Positions 1 to 6,044 of a stretch of DNA of 6,883 nt are shown one piece after another. The translations under genes and the position numbers were made by a program. Every line of letters starts with the position of its first letter. Positions within the stretch are counted from its first letter, which is position 1. This DNA is from Clostridia bacterium (GTDB lineage Bacteria > Bacillota > Clostridia > Oscillospirales > CAG-272): positions 1 through 6,883 of the forward strand of contig JAFYBI010000418.1 in the NCBI GenBank assembly GCA_017540285.1, in the 5' to 3' direction. The notes beneath the pieces were generated by a model. That model ran no database searches. It was not told the DNA's origin and was given only the letters and a program-made list of their open reading frames with translations.

Positions 1-861
1 GCCTACGTCAACACCGGAAACGAGGCTTATCTCGCGGAAGCCGTCAACATCACGAACTGGATCCTCGGGGAAGGCTGGGAGACGAGAGGGGCTCTCTGCG
101 GCATCTACTGGAACTGGGGCGCGAAATTCCAGTTCAGCGGGAACAGCCGCGCCTCCATCAACACCTGTTCGACGGCTTCCGCCGCCATGGTGTTCGCAAA
201 GCTCGCCGAGGTCCTGCCGGGCACGCCGTATGAAGGGCTGCGGGAACGGTATCTCGACGCCGCGCTCCGCCTCTTCGATTTCTGCACGGAGGTCTTCGTG
301 GATCGCGCGAACAAATGCCTGTACGACAACATCGTCCTGAAAAAAGGCTTTGAGAAGAAAACGGAGCGCAAGGATCAGATCGAAAAGACCGACACCGCGC
401 AATACGCGTACAACACGGGGACCTTCCTGACGACCGGCGCGGATCTGTACAAGCTCCTTCACGGCACGGATCCAGACCGCGCGGACGCCATCCTTGCGAC
501 GGCGCTCGCCTCGGCGAAGGGCGCGGACAAGAAATTCGGCGACCGGACCGTGAAAAAGGGCGAGTATTCCTACCCGTCGCACAGCTGGTTCACGTCGTTC
601 CTCGTCTCGGGATTCTCCGATCTCGCGGCGTATGACGAGAGCTGCATCGAATACGTCGATCACATGCGCTCCGCGCTGAACTACGCGTGGGCAAACAACC
701 GCTCGGACGACGGGCTCGTCTGTCCCGCGTGGATCAAGGGCTGGTCGCGTTACAGCGCCAAGGACACGAACGACATAAACAGCGAAAGCAACCCGCGGCA
801 GATCCTGTATCAGTCCGCGAACGCGCACTGCTATGCGATGCTGGCGAAGATCTATGAATGA
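1..861 (+). CDS. GH76-like glycoside hydrolase, C-terminal part (5' end outside window)
   Basis: The frame is open from base 1 to the TGA at 859-861 and gives 286 residues with no start, so the gene begins upstream. The fragment resembles the (alpha/alpha)6-barrel family GH76 (bacterial alpha-1,6-mannanase-like enzymes). It has repeated helix pairs of the form 'GNEAYLAEAVNITNWIL', an aromatic 'GIYWNWG' stretch (about residues 34-40) where GH76 proteins have a GG-I-W-W motif, 'SINTCSTASAAMVFAKL' (about 52-68) in place of the family's 'K-N-AISN' helix, and 'YAYNTG' (about 135-140) matching the YNQG motif. The paired catalytic Asp residues of GH76 lie just before the AYVNTGN-type helix, so they should be encoded shortly upstream; catalysis cannot be judged here. 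The frame ends on a typical final barrel helix and is followed by a strong terminator, so it is probably the last gene of its transcript. A related (alpha/alpha)6 family such as GH88/GH105 is an alternative. Confidence 0.7.
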   Translation, partial: AYVNTGNEAYLAEAVNITNWILGEGWETRGALCGIYWNWGAKFQFSGNSRASINTCSTASAAMVFAKLAEVLPGTPYEGLRERYLDAALRLFDFCTEVFVDRANKCLYDNIVLKKGFEKKTERKDQIEKTDTAQYAYNTGTFLTTGADLYKLLHGTDPDRADAILATALASAKGADKKFGDRTVKKGEYSYPSHSWFTSFLVSGFSDLAAYDESCIEYVDHMRSALNYAWANNRSDDGLVCPAWIKGWSRYSAKDTNDINSESNPRQILYQSANAHCYAMLAKIYE

Positions 862-890
862 ATACGAATAAAAGCAAATAGAATGACAGC

Positions 891-939
891 AAACGGTCGT
901 GAAGCGGTACCTCCCATACCGCCGCGCGACCGTTTTCTT
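891..939 (+). terminator. Rho-independent terminator after the GH76-like gene
   Basis: A perfect 9-bp outer stem (AAACGGTCG at 891-899 with CGACCGTTT at 927-935) encloses a 6-bp inner stem (GCGGTA at 904-909 with TACCGC at 917-922) and a 7-nt loop. A 4-by-4 internal loop separates the two stems. The right arm runs into TTTTCTT, the usual U-rich tail. It lies 29 bp after the stop at 861 and separates this gene from the amidase unit. Confidence 0.85.
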
Positions 940-1079
940 GTGAGAGACCGGAGGCTTCCCGCGTGGTTTTTCATCATATCCTCATTCCGCGCAGTCTGAA
1001 TCCATGACCCAGACTGGAATTTGTATCACTTTTCGCCGTCCGTTCTTCTTCCCGCGTTCCCCGCATACACTCTCAAAAA

Positions 1080-1086
1080 AAGGAGG
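1080..1086 (+). promoter_or_regulatory. Ribosome binding site that fixes the amidase start
   Basis: AAGGAGG, a near-complete match to the anti-Shine-Dalgarno sequence, stands 6 nt before the ATG at 1093. It rules out the longer in-frame start at 1021 (TTG), which has no such site and would add 24 residues unlike a signal anchor. Confidence 0.85.
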
Positions 1087-1092
1087 CTCGTC

Positions 1093-1845
1093 ATGCAAAA
1101 GAACGGTTTTGTCCGTCTGCTCGCGCAGTATTCGCTGATCGCCGTCGTGCTGGCCGCGGGATGCTTCTTTCTCGGACGCGCCGCGCTCGAACAGGTCCGG
1201 ATGCCCGCCGTCCCCGCCGCGTCGGACGCAGAGCAGCGGGACACCCCGACGCCGGTCCTCGTGATCGATCCCGGACACGGAGGGGAGGACGGCGGGGCGT
1301 CGTCCGGCGGCGTTCTCGAAAAGGATCTCAATCTCGCCGTCAGCCTGAAAATCGCGGATCTCGCCTCCCTCTTCGGCGTTCCGGCCGCTCTGACCCGCAC
1401 CGAGGACACCCTCCTCTACGACTATTATCACGATCTCGACGACTACCGCGGGAAGCAGAAAACGTATGACCTGAGAAACCGCCTGCGCTTCGCCGAGGAA
1501 TCGGGGGCGGCGGCGTTCGTCTCGGTCCACATGAACCAGTTCCCGCAGCCGTCCTGCCAGGGGATGCAGGTCTATTATTCGCCGAACACGGACGCGTCGG
1601 AAGAGCTCGCGGCCCGCATCCGCACCTCCGCCCGGCTCCGGCTCGATCCGGCAAACAGGCGCGAGATCAAGCGGGCAACGGACGCGATCTATCTGCTCGA
1701 CCGCATCCGGATCCCGGCGGTCCTCGTCGAATGCGGGTTCCTCTCGAATCCCGAGGAGCGCGCGATGCTCACGGATCCGGCGTATCAGCGGCAGGTCGCG
1801 GCGGCGGTGACCGTCCCGGCGATGGAATTCCTTGCGAGGAAATGA
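1093..1845 (+). CDS. N-acetylmuramoyl-L-alanine amidase (Amidase_3, CwlD-like), membrane-anchored
   Basis: This 250-residue protein cleaves the amide bond between N-acetylmuramic acid and the stem peptide of peptidoglycan. Residues 9-28 form one hydrophobic segment after a short basic start (K3, R8), which suggests a signal anchor with the enzyme outside the membrane. After a short linker the Amidase_3 domain fills about residues 54-248. Its zinc ligands are visible as H62 (IDPGHGG), E76 (GGVLEKDLNL) and H146 (SVHMNQ), and the catalytic Glu is E213 (LVECGFLSNPEE). No residue is missing. The length is near that of CwlD, which acts in spore-cortex maturation, but there are no SPOR, SH3 or LysM domains to assign a role, and vegetative wall remodelling is equally possible. 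A Cys at 24 follows A-A-G; this is a poor lipobox, so a lipoprotein is less likely than an anchor. No convincing promoter was found in the preceding 150 bp. The gene converges on the hydrolase and ends at a shared terminator. Confidence 0.93.
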   Translation: MQKNGFVRLLAQYSLIAVVLAAGCFFLGRAALEQVRMPAVPAASDAEQRDTPTPVLVIDPGHGGEDGGASSGGVLEKDLNLAVSLKIADLASLFGVPAALTRTEDTLLYDYYHDLDDYRGKQKTYDLRNRLRFAEESGAAAFVSVHMNQFPQPSCQGMQVYYSPNTDASEELAARIRTSARLRLDPANRREIKRATDAIYLLDRIRIPAVLVECGFLSNPEERAMLTDPAYQRQVAAAVTVPAMEFLARK

Positions 1846-1854
1846 AAGCAAAAC

Positions 1855-1885
1855 AAAAACAGAGGGCTGCCGGTCCTCTGTTTTC
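1855..1885. terminator. Bidirectional terminator between convergent genes
   Basis: A perfect 10-bp inverted repeat (AAAACAGAGG at 1856-1865, CCTCTGTTTT at 1875-1884) surrounds a 9-nt loop. The U tract follows the stem on the plus strand (1881-1884). Reading the other way, the A run at 1855-1859 gives a U tract on the minus strand. It lies 10 bp after the amidase stop and 16 bp after the hydrolase stop, so it can end both transcripts. Confidence 0.88.
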
Positions 1886-1900
1886 TGATATTCCGAATCG

Positions 1901-2623
1901 TCAGAGCAGCGCGCCGAGGATCGTCTCCTCGTATTTCACCCACATTTCCTCTCCGAGGTCGCAGTGATCGCGGCCCGGGACGGGGATGTACGTGACGGGG
2001 GCGAATTGTTCAAGCGCCGCGACAAAGCGGTCGGAGTGCATCTCCTTGTTGACCGCACGGTCCGCCGTGCAGTGGAAGATCGTATAGGGGATGACGGGCA
2101 TGTCGCGGTTCAGCGCGAGGTGGTACGGCGAGGCCTTTTTCATCGCGTCGTCCAGCGTATCCGCGTCCGCATCCCCGAATGCGCTGTACAGAGTCCGCGG
2201 GAGATCGGGGCGCTCGGTGTAGTGGTAAGGCAGATCGCAGACCGGGCAGTTCGCGACGCAGGCGACCGGGGTCCGCGCGGCATAACGGGTATAGACGAGG
2301 CAGGAGAGCCCGCCCATGCTCCCGCCGCTCGCGACGACGGGAACTTCGCCGCCGATCCGCTCGTAGACCGCGGCGAGGATCTCGTCGGTCTCGCGGACAG
2401 CGAAGGGATTCATCCACGCCCAAGGATTGACGTAGGGGATGACAAAGACGATGCCCTTTTCCCCATGGCGACGGCCGCGTCCGTCCCCGGTGTCCTCCCC
2501 GACCATCGTCATGCCGCCAAGGCCCATGAAGTCGATGACAAGGCCGCGCGCCGGGGCTTTGAGGAAGGCGTCGTTGACATAGGCGAATGAGCGGACGTTG
2601 TCTTTCGTGATGACGGATCTCAT
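1901..2623 (-). CDS. Alpha/beta hydrolase of unknown substrate
   Basis: This is a 240-residue single-domain serine hydrolase of the alpha/beta fold. The nucleophile elbow is G-G-S-M-G-G with S102; the likely acid is D188 in 'CTADRAVN' and the likely base H220 in 'GRDHCDL', spaced as in peptidase-S9-like and dienelactone-type hydrolases. Residues 28-38 (LVIDFMGLGG) fit the strand and oxyanion loop before helix A. About residues 133-170 form a small lid-like insert rich in charged residues. There is no signal peptide, so it is probably cytoplasmic. The ATG overlaps the stop of the upstream transporter gene as ATGA, and its Shine-Dalgarno lies inside the last codons of that gene, so the two are almost certainly co-transcribed and translationally coupled. 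The substrate cannot be told from the sequence; an esterase or acyl-peptidase activity is the general expectation. Confidence 0.88.
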   Translation of the reverse strand: MRSVITKDNVRSFAYVNDAFLKAPARGLVIDFMGLGGMTMVGEDTGDGRGRRHGEKGIVFVIPYVNPWAWMNPFAVRETDEILAAVYERIGGEVPVVASGGSMGGLSCLVYTRYAARTPVACVANCPVCDLPYHYTERPDLPRTLYSAFGDADADTLDDAMKKASPYHLALNRDMPVIPYTIFHCTADRAVNKEMHSDRFVAALEQFAPVTYIPVPGRDHCDLGEEMWVKYEETILGALL

Positions 2624-3939
2624 GATTTGCCTCCGTTTTTCCTGATCTTGTCGATCAGCTGGCCGATGGCGGATTCGACGTTGTTCTTGAAGGGGATCTC
2701 ATGCCGCTGGGGCTTGACGATCTCCTTGTAGGTGAGGTCCTGATAGTACTCGTCCGTCTCCCGCGGCAGGGCGTTCGCTTCGAGCTTCCGCTCGGTCAGC
2801 TCCTTCACGACCGCGTAGATCACGGCAAAGGTCGGGACGCCGAAGAACATGCCCCAGATGCCGAAGATGCCGCCCATGATGGTGATGGCGACGATGATCC
2901 AGAGCGGCGAGAGGCCGACGAAGTCGCCGAGGATCTTCGGGCCGATGACGTTGCCGTCAAGCTGCTGCAGGACGACGATCAAAAGGATGAACCAGAGGGT
3001 CATCTTCGGTTCCGCGACGAAAATGAAGAAGGCGGACGGGATCGCGCCGATGAACGGGCCGAAGAACGGGATGACGTTGGTGATGCCGATGATCATCGCG
3101 ATGAGGGACGCATACGGCATGCGGAAGATCTTCATGAGAATGAAGCAGAGCAGGCCGACGATGATCGAGTCGATGAGCTTGCCGCTGATGAAGCCGCCGA
3201 AGGTGTGGTCCGTGAGCTTCGCATAATGCGTGAAGCGCTCGTAGGCCCTGTCCTTCATGACGGACTTCGTCAGCTTCTTCAGCTGCGCGAAGAGACTTTC
3301 CTTATACAGCAGGAAGTACACGGCGAAGACGATGCCGAGAACGACGTTTTTCATGCCGACCGCGACCGAGGAGACGTTGTCGAAGATCGTGCTGATGTTC
3401 TCCACCAGCTTATTCATGCTGTCCAGCTTATTGATGCTTTCCTTCAGCCAGTCGTTGAGATTGGTCTGGATCATCTCAAACAGATTGGATTCGAAAACCC
3501 CGTCGAGGAACGGATATTTCGCCGTGAGGGAATCGATCCACGTGGAGCCGCTGTCGATATAGTCGCGGAGACGGTCCACCAGGCTGCGGAAGCTGTCCGA
3601 CACCTGCGGAATGACCGTCGAGAAGAACAGCGTGAGAAGAAGCAGGAATATGATATAGGTGCAGAGCAGCGACAGGATGCGGACCAGACGTCGGCGCAGC
3701 TTTTTTTCGTTCAGCTTTGCGAAAACCTTGTTTTCGAAAAAGCGCAGCATCGGCCAGAGGATGTAGGCGATGATAACGGCATAGATCAGCGGCTTGACGG
3801 CGTTCACGAAGGTTTTGACGACGCTGCCGATCGGCTCGCGCCAGATATAGAGAAGGACCCCGGCGACGAGCACGCCGACGAGCACGAGGATCTTCGACGG
3901 CAGGGTCTCCCGGTCATGGCTTTTCCAGTCCAGCTTCAA
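2620..3939 (-). CDS. AI-2E family transporter (PF01594-type permease), TTG start
   Basis: This integral membrane protein has 439 residues when started at the TTG at 3937-3939. Hydrophobic segments lie at about 17-33, 49-67, 88-110, 192-212, 255-275, 277-308, 314-326 and 345-378. A soluble, amphipathic stretch between segments 3 and 4 (about 111-190) is typical of the family. The diagnostic late motifs are present: 'GITNVIPFFGPFIGAIPS' (285-302), 'DGNVIGPKILGDFVGLSP' (328-345) and 'GIFGIWGMFFGVPTFAVI' (357-374). A charged cytoplasmic tail follows (379-439). Family members have been linked to autoinducer-2 export (TqsA), Na+/H+ antiport and other small-solute transport, so the cargo here is unknown. 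The frame stays open upstream to a TTG at 3972, but only the TTG at 3939 has a Shine-Dalgarno. It is the first gene of a two-gene operon with the hydrolase and has its own sigma-A promoter, divergent from htpG. Confidence 0.93.
   Translation of the reverse strand: MKLDWKSHDRETLPSKILVLVGVLVAGVLLYIWREPIGSVVKTFVNAVKPLIYAVIIAYILWPMLRFFENKVFAKLNEKKLRRRLVRILSLLCTYIIFLLLLTLFFSTVIPQVSDSFRSLVDRLRDYIDSGSTWIDSLTAKYPFLDGVFESNLFEMIQTNLNDWLKESINKLDSMNKLVENISTIFDNVSSVAVGMKNVVLGIVFAVYFLLYKESLFAQLKKLTKSVMKDRAYERFTHYAKLTDHTFGGFISGKLIDSIIVGLLCFILMKIFRMPYASLIAMIIGITNVIPFFGPFIGAIPSAFFIFVAEPKMTLWFILLIVVLQQLDGNVIGPKILGDFVGLSPLWIIVAITIMGGIFGIWGMFFGVPTFAVIYAVVKELTERKLEANALPRETDEYYQDLTYKEIVKPQRHEIPFKNNVESAIGQLIDKIRKNGGKS
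2630..2634 (-). promoter_or_regulatory. Ribosome binding site of the hydrolase, inside the transporter gene
   Basis: Read on the minus strand, GGAGG lies 6 nt before the hydrolase ATG. It is made by the Gly-Gly codons close to the end of the transporter frame. It supports the start at 2623 and coupled translation. Confidence 0.8.
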
Positions 3940-3947
3940 GGAACGCG

Positions 3948-3954
3948 CCTCCTT
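3948..3954 (-). promoter_or_regulatory. Ribosome binding site that selects the TTG start of the transporter
   Basis: Read on the minus strand, AAGGAGG ends 8 nt before TTG at 3939. No in-frame ATG lies near the N-terminus ahead of the first membrane segment, so this TTG is the best start. Confidence 0.8.
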
Positions 3955-3989
3955 CCTGCCCGGGTGCGGCAAAATGCATACTTTGTTTT

Positions 3990-4018
3990 ATTATACCGCT
4001 CCCGCGCGGATTTTGCAA
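3990..4018 (-). promoter_or_regulatory. Sigma-A promoter of the transporter-hydrolase operon
   Basis: Read on the minus strand, -35 TTGCAA (4018-4013), a 17-bp spacer and -10 TATAAT (3995-3990). Five of six -35 bases if TTGACA is allowed one swap region (TTG-A kept), and an exact -10. Transcription should start near 3983, leaving a leader of about 44 nt before the TTG start. The -35 box sits within an inverted repeat (4006-4028). Confidence 0.8.
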
Positions 4019-4028
4019 GAGAATCCGC
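4006..4028. repeat. Inverted repeat around the -35 box, possible operator
   Basis: GCGGATT (4006-4012) and AATCCGC (4022-4028) are perfect 7-bp arms separated by 9 bp (4013-4021) that contain the complete -35 hexamer of the minus-strand promoter. The centre-to-centre spacing of about 16 bp is within the range for dimeric repressors. The arms do not match CIRCE. The dyad lies upstream of the expected start site, so an RNA hairpin or terminator role is unlikely. Confidence 0.45.
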
Positions 4029-4030
4029 CG

Positions 4031-4048
4031 ATTTAATCGAAATTTAAT
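4031..4048. repeat. ATTTAAT direct repeat, 11-bp period, between the divergent promoters
   Basis: ATTTAAT occurs at 4031-4037 and 4042-4048, about one helical turn apart, in an AT-rich patch of an otherwise GC-rich region. It lies 13 bp upstream of the minus-strand -35 and about 50 bp upstream of the htpG -35. It could act as an UP-like element or a binding site; this is a weak call. Confidence 0.3.
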
Positions 4049-4098
4049 GGGCGGCGAGGCGCGTTTTTTAACCTTTTGAAACATTTCCCATGCATGCC

Positions 4099-4127
4099 TT
4101 GACAAGGGGAGGCGGCAAGACTATAAT
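4099..4127 (+). promoter_or_regulatory. Consensus sigma-A promoter of htpG
   Basis: TTGACA (4099-4104), a 17-bp spacer and TATAAT (4122-4127) match the housekeeping consensus at all 12 positions. Transcription should start near 4134-4136, giving a leader of about 35 nt. An 8-bp palindrome CATGCATG (4089-4096) lies directly upstream of the -35. No CIRCE inverted repeat and no CtsR tandem heptad is present around it. Confidence 0.9.
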
Positions 4128-4151
4128 GTTTTTTGAGAAATCTATGAAAAA

Positions 4152-4157
4152 AAGGAG
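4152..4157 (+). promoter_or_regulatory. Ribosome binding site of htpG, with long spacing
   Basis: AAGGAG is the only Shine-Dalgarno before htpG and stands 12 nt from the ATG at 4170, longer than the 6-8 nt used by the other genes here. The nearer ATG at 4159 is out of frame with htpG and too close to the site to be used. Confidence 0.65.
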
Positions 4158-4169
4158 TATGATACCATC

Positions 4170-6044
4170 ATGGACGAAAACGAAAAGACCCCCGAGCGGG
4201 GAGGAATCTCGATCGAGCTCGAGCATATCTTCCCCATCATCAAGAAATGGCTGTATTCCGAAAAGGAAATCTTTCTGCGCGAGATCGTCTCCAACGCCTG
4301 CGACGCGATCACGAAACTGCGCCGGCTCTGCTCCCTCGGAGAGGCGGACGTCGATCTCTCCGCCGAGAAGATCTGGGTGGAGCTTGACAAGGACGCCTCG
4401 ACGATCACCGTCATCGACAACGGCATCGGCATGACGAAGGAAGAGGTCGTGAAATACATCTGCCAGATCGCCCTCTCCGGCGCGCTCGACTTCATTCAGA
4501 AATACGAGGGCTCGGAAGCCGACGCCGCGCAGAACGGCATCATCGGCCACTTCGGCCTCGGCTTCTATTCCGCCTTCATGGTCTCCGACGCGGTCGACGT
4601 CATCACGCGCTCGTATCAGGGCGGCCCGGCGGTCAAATGGTCCTGCGGGGACGACGGCAACTACGAGATCACCGACGATTACGACGATCCCGACAACTAC
4701 GTCCCGACCTGCGGCACCGCGGTCGTCATGCACATCAACGACGAGGGCCGTGAATTCCTCTCCGGCTGGAAGCTGCGCGAGATCCTCGACAAGTACTGCG
4801 CGTTCATGCCCGAGGAGATCTACTTCGACGACGGCGAGGAAAAGGAGCCCAAGGAGGGCGAGGAGCCGAAGGAAGAGAAGCCCGTCAACGACACGCATCC
4901 CCTCTGGCAGAAGAATCCCTCCGACTGCACCGACGAGGAGTATAAGGAATTCTATCAGAAGGTTTTCCACGACTGGAAGGAACCGCTGTTCCACATTCAT
5001 CTGAAGGCCGATTATCCGCTCAATTTCAAGGGAATCCTCTACTTCCCGCGCATCGCGAGCGAGTTTGACAGCCTCGAAGGACAGGTCAAGCTCTATTACA
5101 ACCAGGTCTTCGTCGCGGACAACATCAAGGAAGTCATCCCCGAATACCTGCTCATGCTCAAAGGCGTCCTCGACTGCCCGGAGCTCCCCCTCAACGTCTC
5201 CCGCAGCTACCTGCAGAACTCCGGCTACGTGGCGAAGATCAGCCAGCACATCACCAAAAAGGTCGCGGACAAGCTGAACAGCATGTTCACGAACGAGCGC
5301 GAAGCGTACGAGAAGATCTGGCGCGATCTCAAAACCTTCGTGGAGTACGGTTCCCTGCGCGACCGCAAATTCTATGACCGCGTGAAGGGCTCCGTCCTGC
5401 TCGAAACCACCGACGGCTCCTACAAGACGATCGACGAGTACCTCGAGGCGGCGAAGGAAAAGCACGAAAACAAGATCTATTACGCCACCGACGTCACCGC
5501 CCAGTCCAAGTATGTGAAGATGTTCCGGGATGAGGGCATCGAGGTCGCGGTCCTCGACCGCATCATCGACACGCAGTTCGTGAATGTGGTCGAAGAGACC
5601 CGCGAGGGCGTGAAGTTCGCCCGCATCGACGCGGAGCTCGCCGACATCTTCAAGGCCGACGGCGACAAAACCGAGCTCCCCGCCGTGGCGGACTGCTTTA
5701 AGAAGGTCGCCGGAGAACATACGAAGGTCGAATTCGAACGTCTCCGCGATGAAAAGACCCCCGCGATCCTCAACATCCCCGAGGAAAACCGCCGCATGAA
5801 CGACATGATGAAGCTCTACCGCATGGGCGGCGATCTGCCCGTCGAGGAGACGCTTCTCGTGAACACCGCCTCCCCGCTGACCGCGAAGCTCGCCGCTCTC
5901 CTCGACGAGGGCAAGGAAGAAGACGCCGCCGCGCTCGCCAAACAGATCTATCTGCTCGCGTCTCTCGCGCAGCGCCAGCTTTCGGCGGACGAGCTTGTCG
6001 ACTTCCTCGCGGGCAGCTATGACCTTCTGAACCGCGTCGACTGA
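4170..6044 (+). CDS. htpG: HtpG, Hsp90-family molecular chaperone
   Basis: This 624-residue protein is the bacterial Hsp90, a cytoplasmic ATP-driven dimeric chaperone that remodels client proteins; the length equals that of E. coli HtpG. The N-terminal GHKL ATPase domain (about 12-215) shows E38 and N42 in 'FLREIVSNACDAI', D83 in 'DNGIGM', and the glycine-rich lid end 'GHFGLGFYSAFMVSD' (126-140). The middle domain (about 265-500) carries the conserved Arg R345 in 'LPLNVSRSYLQ'. The C-terminal dimerisation region follows (about 505-624). A Glu/Lys-rich linker at about 220-240 joins the first two domains. Two variations from textbook sequences are 'IALSGA' where IAKSGT is usual, and GHFGLG for GQFGVG; I believe both occur in clostridial HtpG proteins. 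All listed catalytic positions are intact. It has its own consensus promoter and shares its stop base with the start of the following gene, so the two form an operon. Confidence 0.97.
   Translation: MDENEKTPERGGISIELEHIFPIIKKWLYSEKEIFLREIVSNACDAITKLRRLCSLGEADVDLSAEKIWVELDKDASTITVIDNGIGMTKEEVVKYICQIALSGALDFIQKYEGSEADAAQNGIIGHFGLGFYSAFMVSDAVDVITRSYQGGPAVKWSCGDDGNYEITDDYDDPDNYVPTCGTAVVMHINDEGREFLSGWKLREILDKYCAFMPEEIYFDDGEEKEPKEGEEPKEEKPVNDTHPLWQKNPSDCTDEEYKEFYQKVFHDWKEPLFHIHLKADYPLNFKGILYFPRIASEFDSLEGQVKLYYNQVFVADNIKEVIPEYLLMLKGVLDCPELPLNVSRSYLQNSGYVAKISQHITKKVADKLNSMFTNEREAYEKIWRDLKTFVEYGSLRDRKFYDRVKGSVLLETTDGSYKTIDEYLEAAKEKHENKIYYATDVTAQSKYVKMFRDEGIEVAVLDRIIDTQFVNVVEETREGVKFARIDAELADIFKADGDKTELPAVADCFKKVAGEHTKVEFERLRDEKTPAILNIPEENRRMNDMMKLYRMGGDLPVEETLLVNTASPLTAKLAALLDEGKEEDAAALAKQIYLLASLAQRQLSADELVDFLAGSYDLLNRVD

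Noticed and set aside
974..981. Possible sporulation sigma-E -10 (CATATCCT) ahead of the CwlD-like gene
   Set aside because: It matches only part of the consensus and has no -35 partner at the right distance.
992..1016. Small inverted repeat CAGTCT/AGACTG with a 13-nt loop upstream of the amidase
   Set aside because: A 6-bp stem with a long loop and no U tract is expected by chance, and no promoter or regulator motif is placed around it.
1144..1167. Lipobox-like A-A-G-C in the N-terminal segment of the amidase
   Set aside because: The -3 position is Ala, not Leu/Val/Ile, and the Cys lies inside a continuous hydrophobic helix, which fits a signal anchor better.
982..1851. A 289-codon open frame opposite the amidase gene
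   Set aside because: It is Arg/Gly/Glu-rich and without motifs; the plus-strand frame has every amidase catalytic residue.
2701..4047. A 448-codon open frame opposite the transporter gene
   Set aside because: The product is highly charged (D/E/R/H) with no fold signal, as expected for the antisense of a hydrophobic membrane protein. It also runs through the divergent promoter region.
4129..4157. U-run that could pair with the htpG Shine-Dalgarno region as a fourU-like RNA thermometer
   Set aside because: Given the -10 at 4122-4127, transcription should start near 4134-4136, so most of the T run is not in the message.
4068..5720. A 550-codon open frame on the strand opposite htpG
   Set aside because: It is a mirror of the GC-biased third positions of htpG. 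The product has a monotonous V/D/L/E-rich composition with no domain, and the plus-strand product is a clear Hsp90.
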